64,000 nucleotides of DNA from Lysobacteraceae bacterium (GTDB taxonomy: Bacteria > Pseudomonadota > Gammaproteobacteria > Xanthomonadales > Xanthomonadaceae). Below are positions 58,001 through 64,000 of this stretch, piece by piece. Location: NCBI GenBank assembly GCA_016789405.1, contig JAEUPQ010000011.1:62001-126000 (forward strand), given 5' to 3'. The position numbers were made by a program, and so were the translations under genes. Position 1 is the stretch's first letter. The number at the start of each line of letters is the position of its first letter. The notes beneath the pieces are model-generated. The model had not been told where the DNA came from. It worked only from the letters and a program-made list of their open reading frames with translations, and searched no databases.

Positions 58001-61000
58001 GCTTCGCGGCACGGGAACAGCACCGTGTGGAAGCCTTCGGACACCAGCACGTCGTGCCAGCGATCAGGGTACAGGCCGGGTGATCCGGGGATGCGGACCT
58101 CCTGGTCTTCGTTGAGCCACCAGCCATCGAGCAGGCCGAAGGTCACGTGGCCGCTGATCGAACGGTCGCTGATCTCGTTCATGAGCAGCAGGCCATCGCG
58201 ACGCAGCAAGGCCTTCGCGTTGCGGATCGTGTTGCGGATGTTGCGGGTCGCGTGGATCACGTTCGCCGCGATCACCACGTCATAGCTGCCGATGTCGATG
58301 CCTTGCGCCGACAGCGGCTTCTCGACATCGAACAGGCGCGTGCGCAGGTACGGCGCGCCCGGTGCGTAGTGCGTTTCGGCGTGGAACAGGAAGGCCTTGG
58401 ACAGGTCGGTATAGCAGTATTCGGCGATCCGGTCGGCATACGGCTCCAGCTTCGCGAGGATGCCGACGGTGGTCGCACCGGTTCCCGCGCCGATCTCCAG
58501 CATGCGCAGTCGCGTCCCTGGCGCATGCGCCAGCTGGGCCCGTACGGCAGCCACCAGCGTTTCGCTGAGGGTCTCGTTGTAGGCCAGCGACAGCGCATCG
58601 GTCTTGTAGACGCGCTCCACGAGTGCCAGCGACGAACCCGGGAAGATCACGTCGGTCGGTTTCCGTCGTCCCGCGAGGATGTCGGGCAAGGCACGCATGC
58701 AGGCATCGACCAGCGTGCACAGCGCGGCACGTCCCGCGTCCTGCGTCCACCCTGCCATTGCGGCATTCCATTCGTCCCAGAGCGTGCCCAGGGCGCTGCC
58801 GTCGTCCGCGCCCGTTGCCGCCACGATCGCCAGGCTTTCGGCACGCCAGCGCCTGAACGGCGGCGCCACGTCACCGGACGCCGCCAGGATGCCGGCAAGG
58901 AGACGGCACAGCAGCGGCTCCATCTCGGCGCCGGCCTTGGCCTTGAAGGGCGCGAAGGCCTTCGCGAAGTCCAGCGCCCGCAGCGCCTCCAGCGGTGCAG
59001 GCAAGGTCGCCGGACCTTGCAGGCGCAGGTGATCGCCCTGGTCGTCCGCATCCGGCTTGCGCACATGCCGGGTGATCGACAACTGGACGAAGTCCCCGGC
59101 CAGCAACCGCTCGAGGGCGTGCATGGCTTCTTCGGCTTCGAGCGGTCGATAGCCGCTTTCGTGGAAGTAGTGCTTCATCGCGTCGGTCATGGCATCGCCC
59201 GCGCCGACCGACCAGTAGCCCCAGTTCACCACCTTTACCGGACAGGGCCAATGCTGCGCCAGGCAATGCGCGAAGGCATCCTTGAAGCTGCAGCCCGCCG
59301 AGTAGCCGCTCATGCCCGCGCCGCGCGTGAACGACGCATTCGACGAGAAGAACACGGCGAAATCCAGCGACTCGCCGGCGAAGACCTGGGCCATCCGCAC
59401 GCTCAGGTCGATCTTCGGTGCCAGCACGGCACGGAAATCGGCTTCCGTGATTGTTTTCAGGCTCTGGTCGAAGGCGCCGACCGCGGAATGCACCACGCCA
59501 TGCACCGCCGGGAATCGACGACGTATCAGGTCGCAGGCAGCGCGGAGTTGCGTCTCGTCCGTCGCATCGGCCTGCACGTAGACTGGCGCAGGTCCCACCG
59601 TCGCGATCGCATCGATCTTCGCCTGCAGGGTTTCGTCCAGTGCACGACGACCGATCCAGACGACCTGGGCGCGATGGCGTTCAGCCACATGGCGCGTCCA
59701 GACTTCGCCGATGCCCCCTGCCCCGCCGATCGCGACATAGATGCCGCCTTCCCGGTAGGGCGACGCCATCTGCGGGACACGATCATCGGCTTCGATCAGG
59801 CGCTGGCGGAACCAGCTGCCGCCACGCAGCGCATGGCAATTGTTGCGCGCCAGCGCGGGCAGGCGGTCGAGTCCGTCGAGCGCGGTGTCGTCCACCATCG
59901 GCACGTCGACCAGCCGGATCTTCCAGCGCGGATAGACCTCGGCGAGACTGCCCGAGAAGCCCTGCAGCCCGGCATGGGTCGGGTCCACCGCATCCAGACG
60001 ATGCGTGGGAATGCTGTTCGGCGCGATCATGTCCCAGCGCAAGACATGGGTCTCGTACCCGAGGGCGACCAGCGCACGCGCGATGCGGAACGCCATCAGG
60101 ATGCCGAGGGATTGCCCTTCGACGATGCCGTCGAGGATCAGCCCCGTCTCGGTCGCTGCGGAGGGGCATTCGGTCCGGGCCTGCCACAGCAGGCGATCGA
60201 CCCCTTCACCACCGAATTTCCGGACGATGTCCGAAACCTCATCGCCACGGTCCAGACTGACGAAGCGCAGCCGTGCTTCCGTGTAGTGCGCGAGCAGGGT
60301 TTCGCGCTCGCTGGCATCGAAGTTCACGGCGACCACACGCTCGCCTGCACTGCGATCAGCCGTTGCATCCAGCGCGCCGATGCTGTCCCAGACGGGCGCG
60401 GTCACATGAACCGCTGCCTCCTCTGCGGCAGACGGCATGCTCGCCACATCTTCGACCAGTTCGATCTGCTGCCGCGATGCGGACTGCAGGCCGAGCCATC
60501 GGGCCTGCACGACGCCATCATCGTCCAGGAAATCGATGTCGATCGAACCGGCAGCATCGCCGTGGCGGATCCATGCATGCAGACGCGGTGCTGCGCGACC
60601 CGTGGCGAAAGCCTGGGTCAGCGCGACCGGCGTCGCCCCGGGTTCGCAACCGAGCATGCCGCCAGCCACCGCCAGTGCCTGCTGGGCAACGAGGGGATGC
60701 AGCGCCCAGGCGCGGTCCGATGCCGTGGCTGCGGGCACCTCGATGGATGCCAGCGCCTCGTGATCCGCGCGACGCAGCGAGGCGGGGTCGGCCGCACGGG
60801 CCGGAATCCTCGCACGCAATGCGTCGAGATCGAGACGCATCGTCTCCATCTGCACGACTGCGACACGTCCCTGCACGTGCGGGTGATCGGATCGGTCACT
60901 GCGGATCTCGAAACCGTATTCCTCGTCGTCGATCGCGAACAGGTCGATGCGCAGTTCGACACCTTCGGCGTACGGAACGTGGGACGACCAGCTGACGTCG

Positions 61001-64000
61001 CTCGTTTCGATCGACGGGTGCTGGCCTGCCTCGTCGTGCAGGTCGGACGTGGCACCGGCCATTGCGGCACGCGCCATGTCGAGCAGGGCGCACGGAGACA
61101 CTATGGCGATGCCGTCGGCAAGCATGTGCATGCCTGCGCCGTTGGCCGGGAGGCGAGCGCGATAGCGCTGGCCACTGAGGAGTGACACGTTTTCCTGCAG
61201 CAGCGGATGTCGTGCGGTCGCGTCGCCTGCGACATCGTCGCTGGCCAGCCAGTGGCGGTCGCGCGCGAACGGATAGCCCGGCAGCGCGACCGGCGCCGAC
61301 GGACGCGCGTCATCGGAATGGAACATCCGCCAGTCCAGATCCAGGCCCTTGGCCCAGACATCGCCGAGACGATCATGACGACGTTCGGAGAGCCACTTGC
61401 CGACCACCGTCGTACGCACGTCCTCGTCCTGCAGCAGCAGGCCCAGCCCGGCGCGATCACGCTTGACCTGGCCTTCGAAGCGGATGCCCGGCTGCGCACG
61501 TTCGTCGAGGCAGGCATCGAGTGCGTCGCGCAGCCCCGCCACATCGTGCACCAGGAAACAGACGCGCTCGCCCATCGCGTGGCGGCCGGTCTGCAGCGTG
61601 CGCGCGATGGCGCGCAGATCCTGTCCGTCCGCGTCGGGGGTGTCGAGCCATGCACGCAAGGCGCGCACGCTTTCGCGAAGCTGCATGGCAGTGCGCGCCG
61701 ACAGCGGCACCAGCACCGGGCCGGCCGCAGTGCGCGGCAACGCAGCCGCGCTGGCGGTCGATTCTGTGGCCGATTCGGAAATGACCAGATGGGCATTGGT
61801 GCCGCTGAAGCCGAACGAGCTGACCGCGGACCGACGACGCATGCCGGCAGGCACGGACCATTCGCGCAGACGGTCGTTGACGAGGAACGGACTGCCGTCC
61901 AGCTGGATGTGTTCGTTGATGCGATGGAAGTTCACCGTCGGCGGCAGCTGTCGGTGGCGCAGCGACAGCACCAGCTTGAGCACGCCGGCGATCCCCGCAG
62001 CCGTCAGGCAGTGGCCGATGTTGCTTTTCACCGAGCCCAGTGCGCAGAAACCGGCGCGCTGCGTGAACGGTGCGAAGGCAGCCTTGAGGCCCGCCACTTC
62101 GATCGGGTCGCCGAGCTTGGTGCCGGTGCCATGCGCTTCGATGAGCTGGATGCCGTCCGGATCGATCCCGAAGCGGCGGTAGACAGACTGCAGCAGCGCC
62201 GTCTGCGCGTCCTGGTTCGGCGCGGTGATGCCGTTGCTGCGACCGTCCTGGTTGACGCCCCAGCCTTCGATCACTGCGTCGATGCGGTCGCCATCGCGCT
62301 GCGCATCCACCAGGCGCTTGAGGACCACCACGCCGACGCCCTCGCCAGGCACGAAGCCGTTCGCGTCGGCATCGAAGGTGTGGCAGCGACCGTCGGCCGA
62401 GAGCATGCCCGCCTGCGCGGTCATGATGTGCATCGACGGGCCGCCCATCACGTAGACGCCACCGGCCAGTGCGAGGTCGCTCTGGCCCGAATTCAGGCTG
62501 TCGCAGGCTTGCGCGATCGCGACGAGCGACGACGAGCACGCGGTGTCGATCGACACGCAGGGGCCGCGCAGGTCGAGGAAATACGCGATGCGCGCGGCGA
62601 GGATCGAGGTCGCGGCACCGGTGAAGCCCTGTGCGCTGAGACGATGCTGCTCGCCGATCTGGTGGTAGTCGCTCGGCCCGCAGCCGACGAACACGCCGCA
62701 GCGCGTACCGGACAGCGCGTGCGGATCGCGGCCGGCATTCTCCAGCGCATGCCAGCAGGCCTGCAGGAAGACGCGCTGCTGCGGATCCATCGATTCCGCC
62801 TCGGTCGGCGAAATGTTGAAGAACAGCGGATCGAAGCGGTCGAAGTCCTCGAGCGCGCCGAGCCACTTGCTGTTCGTGAAACCGGCCGACGGCGCACCTT
62901 CGCGGTAGTACGCGTCCAGCGACCAGCGCTCCGGACCGACTTCGCCGATGCAGACGCGACCTTCGGCCAGGTTGCGCCAGAAGGCGGCCAGGTCCGGCGC
63001 CTGCGGGAAGCGACCGGCTTCGCCGATGATCGCGACCGCTTGAGTCATGGCATCGGTCGTCGTTGTCGTCACAACGGACACGACCTTGCCCTTGGACCGC
63101 CACGACACCAGCGGCGGCCGCGCTGCGGCAACTGCCACGGGTACCGACGGCTGCTGCGCCTCCACGGATGCCGCGACCGGAAGGTCGACCTCACGCGATG
63201 CGACGCGCTCGGCGCCGGCATCGGCCGCTGGCTGCGACGGCAGGGCCGCGGCCACGAGCGTGGCCAGGCGGCGCAGCGTCGGATGGCTGTAGACCTGCGT
63301 GGCCTCAATGTCGACGCCGTAATCGGCATTGATCCGGCGAACCCAGGTCACGCCGGTGATGGAATCCAGGCCGAGATCGATGAACGGCGTGTCTTCGTCG
63401 ATTTCGTTCGGCTGCAGGAACAGCTCCTGCGCGAGCATGGCGCGCAGGGTGTCGACGAGTCCCGGCACACGATCGACCGGGCGTGCCGCCGTCGCTGTGG
63501 GTGCCGTGGCGGCCGGCGCCGCAGGCGCAGCCGTCATCGCAGGTGTCGACCCGGCAATGGCGTCGCCCAGCGCGGCAACGCCCTGCCCCGCCTCGCCCAG
63601 TTCGGCGATGACCAGCGCCGCGAGGCGGCGCACGGTCGGATGGCTGTAAACCTTCGTGGCTTCGATATCGGTGCCGTATTCGGCGTTGATGCGACGGATC
63701 CAGGTCACGCCGGTGATCGAGTCGAGACCGAGATCGATGAATGGCGCGTCCGGATCGATCTCGTCGGCGGACAGGAACAGCTCCTGCGCAAGCATCGCCG
63801 CAAGCTTCGATTCCAGTGTCGCTGCATCGATGGCAGGCACGGAAGCACGCGGCGCTGCCGGCGACGGAACGACCGCGGGCGGCAGCACGGGCGTTTCGCC
63901 GGGGGCGACCTGCGGCGTCGCGAAACGTGCCTGGATGGTCGCCAGCGTGTCGGCATTGCCGACGAAGGTCTGCGCATGCATCTCCAGCTCGCGCGCATAC
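55006..64000 (-). CDS. trans-AT polyketide synthase, partial: ACP-ACP / KS-DH0-KR-cMT-ACP-ACP / KS
   Basis: The frame is open at the right edge, so the N-terminal part is missing; about 2998 residues are seen. Order: two ACPs (Ser codons 63718-63720 and 63361-63363), each with Trp six residues after the Ser ([11 protein letters not shown]), the mark of beta-branching ACPs; KS (TACSSS, Cys codon 62536-62538); a DH-like domain without the catalytic His and Asp; KR (GGAGGIGE near 59720, Tyr codon 59302-59304); C-methyltransferase ([11 protein letters not shown] near 58485, ANVIHATRN); two near-identical ACPs (57685-57687, 57310-57312); KS (MCSSS, Cys codon 56476-56478). It ends in a short helical docking tail ([14 protein letters not shown]). 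No AT domain. The final KS must work with the DH-KR-ACP of the next protein. Confidence 0.95.
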   Translation of the reverse strand, partial: YARELEMHAQTFVGNADTLATIQARFATPQVAPGETPVLPPAVVPSPAAPRASVPAIDAATLESKLAAMLAQELFLSADEIDPDAPFIDLGLDSITGVTWIRRINAEYGTDIEATKVYSHPTVRRLAALVIAELGEAGQGVAALGDAIAGSTPAMTAAPAAPAATAPTATAARPVDRVPGLVDTLRAMLAQELFLQPNEIDEDTPFIDLGLDSITGVTWVRRINADYGVDIEATQVYSHPTLRRLATLVAAALPSQPAADAGAERVASREVDLPVAASVEAQQPSVPVAVAAARPPLVSWRSKGKVVSVVTTTTTDAMTQAVAIIGEAGRFPQAPDLAAFWRNLAEGRVCIGEVGPERWSLDAYYREGAPSAGFTNSKWLGALEDFDRFDPLFFNISPTEAESMDPQQRVFLQACWHALENAGRDPHALSGTRCGVFVGCGPSDYHQIGEQHRLSAQGFTGAATSILAARIAYFLDLRGPCVSIDTACSSSLVAIAQACDSLNSGQSDLALAGGVYVMGGPSMHIMTAQAGMLSADGRCHTFDADANGFVPGEGVGVVVLKRLVDAQRDGDRIDAVIEGWGVNQDGRSNGITAPNQDAQTALLQSVYRRFGIDPDGIQLIEAHGTGTKLGDPIEVAGLKAAFAPFTQRAGFCALGSVKSNIGHCLTAAGIAGVLKLVLSLRHRQLPPTVNFHRINEHIQLDGSPFLVNDRLREWSVPAGMRRRSAVSSFGFSGTNAHLVISESATESTASAAALPRTAAGPVLVPLSARTAMQLRESVRALRAWLDTPDADGQDLRAIARTLQTGRHAMGERVCFLVHDVAGLRDALDACLDERAQPGIRFEGQVKRDRAGLGLLLQDEDVRTTVVGKWLSERRHDRLGDVWAKGLDLDWRMFHSDDARPSAPVALPGYPFARDRHWLASDDVAGDATARHPLLQENVSLLSGQRYRARLPANGAGMHMLADGIAIVSPCALLDMARAAMAGATSDLHDEAGQHPSIETSDVSWSSHVPYAEGVELRIDLFAIDDEEYGFEIRSDRSDHPHVQGRVAVVQMETMRLDLDALRARIPARAADPASLRRADHEALASIEVPAATASDRAWALHPLVAQQALAVAGGMLGCEPGATPVALTQAFATGRAAPRLHAWIRHGDAAGSIDIDFLDDDGVVQARWLGLQSASRQQIELVEDVASMPSAAEEAAVHVTAPVWDSIGALDATADRSAGERVVAVNFDASERETLLAHYTEARLRFVSLDRGDEVSDIVRKFGGEGVDRLLWQARTECPSAATETGLILDGIVEGQSLGILMAFRIARALVALGYETHVLRWDMIAPNSIPTHRLDAVDPTHAGLQGFSGSLAEVYPRWKIRLVDVPMVDDTALDGLDRLPALARNNCHALRGGSWFRQRLIEADDRVPQMASPYREGGIYVAIGGAGGIGEVWTRHVAERHRAQVVWIGRRALDETLQAKIDAIATVGPAPVYVQADATDETQLRAACDLIRRRFPAVHGVVHSAVGAFDQSLKTITEADFRAVLAPKIDLSVRMAQVFAGESLDFAVFFSSNASFTRGAGMSGYSAGCSFKDAFAHCLAQHWPCPVKVVNWGYWSVGAGDAMTDAMKHYFHESGYRPLEAEEAMHALERLLAGDFVQLSITRHVRKPDADDQGDHLRLQGPATLPAPLEALRALDFAKAFAPFKAKAGAEMEPLLCRLLAGILAASGDVAPPFRRWRAESLAIVAATGADDGSALGTLWDEWNAAMAGWTQDAGRAALCTLVDACMRALPDILAGRRKPTDVIFPGSSLALVERVYKTDALSLAYNETLSETLVAAVRAQLAHAPGTRLRMLEIGAGTGATTVGILAKLEPYADRIAEYCYTDLSKAFLFHAETHYAPGAPYLRTRLFDVEKPLSAQGIDIGSYDVVIAANVIHATRNIRNTIRNAKALLRRDGLLLMNEISDRSISGHVTFGLLDGWWLNEDQEVRIPGSPGLYPDRWHDVLVSEGFHTVLFPCREAHFAGQQIVAAFADGVVRQRKPVHAPVRVPGASKLPTPAPARAMQAVAPVLHGIPVEQAVPVAGRGTATLRDEAVRFCKRMVGKALKLAEHEIDAGEPLERYGIDSIIVGLVNQELHTHFGDVGSTLLYEHQTIDALADHLLATQEERLAALLAPSATVAPVKSKFFVAAERTASVQPPATKASPSAVASGAASLRDRTVLFCKRMLGRALKLQPDEIDAAEPLESYGIDSIIVGLVNQELQSQFGDIDSTLLFEHRTVDALADHLLDVHRDRVEQILAPASSDALPGVGQPQVAEAARPAAVLRNGRVALRSRGRAVQAHTGQPHVGQPHAGHGPIAIVGISGMYPGADDLDAFWACLKRGYDGIGDIPSRRWSMEGFYEEDEHRAVELGMSYSKRGGFLQRFAEFDALFFGIPPREAMNMDPQERLFIQTAWHALENAGYTRRTLREDFQRRVGVFAGITRAGYSLYRGTVGVDEKFWPRTSFASVANRLSYLLDIQGPSLPVDTMCSSSLSAIHEACEHIHNGDCDVAIAGGANLYLHPTSYVDMSSQHMLSRDGVCKSFGEGANGFVPGEGVGVVVLKPLARAEADGDIIHGVILASHVNHGGKTNGFTVPNPTAQAELVRRAIDKAGISARAIGYIEAHGTGTELGDPIEIAGLQQAFSRDTDETGFCRIGSAKSNIGHLEAAAGIAGLTKALLQLRHGQIVPSLHCERINPHIRFERTAFEVNRRLVPWDRPTVDGRTLPRIAGISSFGAGGANAHVLVQEYMPASSARRRLATPAGGVLVPLSARSEEQLRQKAADLRDLLRASGDGLALADVAYTLQVGRESMEERLALLVDDLPALVAQLDAIAGDLPLSGMHYRGQVQRRRDAATAEAAAEALADALRARRLPDLARSWVEGAEIDWSRLYVADLPRRVELPGYPFARDEYWLDTLTDTQPAKAGAASRQVVEAVSMQGAPHVAARSRDFGLIEDILERIEASAIDPDQGAQLLKRLV

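Overview
The window reads as chromosome of a high-GC gammaproteobacterium of the Xanthomonadaceae/Lysobacteraceae type, most likely Lysobacter or a close relative. Four things point there: a lipase carrying a C-terminal XVIPCD tail (the Xanthomonadales type IV secretion signal), a LexA box of the Xylella/Xanthomonas form TTAG-N6-TACTA, an imuA-imuB-dnaE2 cassette, and secreted proteins ending in a proprotein-convertase P domain. The genus is an inference; there is no rRNA or other taxonomic marker here.

Region by region. 1-4941: the C-terminal part of a subtilase, a translationally coupled matrixin-like lipoprotein protease, and a large secreted PHP-type protein with PKD and P domains on the opposite strand. 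5197-9212: a 50-residue basic protein, then a leftward operon of an immunity-type lipoprotein, an XVIPCD lipase effector, a degenerate GIY-YIG protein and an unknown protein. 9564-19241: a DNA repair and mutagenesis block with mrfA-mrfB, a SRAP (YedK/HMCES) gene, and imuA-imuB-dnaE2. The SRAP gene and imuA diverge around one LexA box. 19268-21273: an XRE regulator, a lipoprotein and an unknown gene of lower GC. About 21274-29430: a Tn7/Tn5053-like transposon with a TnsA-like protein, TnsB (DDE), TnsC/TniB, two different TniQ/TnsD proteins, an unknown cargo gene, a candidate small RNA or attenuator, and repeated end motifs on the right side. 29478-33514: a coupled two-gene unit with a double phospholipase-D-motif protein. 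34014-64000: a trans-acyltransferase polyketide synthase cluster on the minus strand, still open at the right edge.

The polyketide cluster is the main content. Its two giant PKS proteins have no integrated acyltransferase; a discrete AT serves them. Read in the order of synthesis, the visible assembly line is ...ACP-ACP (both with the beta-branching Trp) / KS-DH0-KR-cMT-ACP-ACP / KS | DH-KR-ACP (a module split over two proteins) / KS-DH-KR-ACP / KS-KR-ACP / KS-DH, after which it stops with no ACP or thioesterase. Downstream lie an isoprenylcysteine-methyltransferase-like membrane protein, a BaeB-like metallo-hydrolase, and the complete beta-branching cassette: HMG synthase, ECH1 dehydratase, ECH2 decarboxylase, donor ACP and a Ser-for-Cys decarboxylating ketosynthase. 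The product should therefore carry at least one beta-methyl-type branch and one alpha-methyl group. I cannot assign a known compound.

I saw no tRNA, rRNA, CRISPR array or cas gene.
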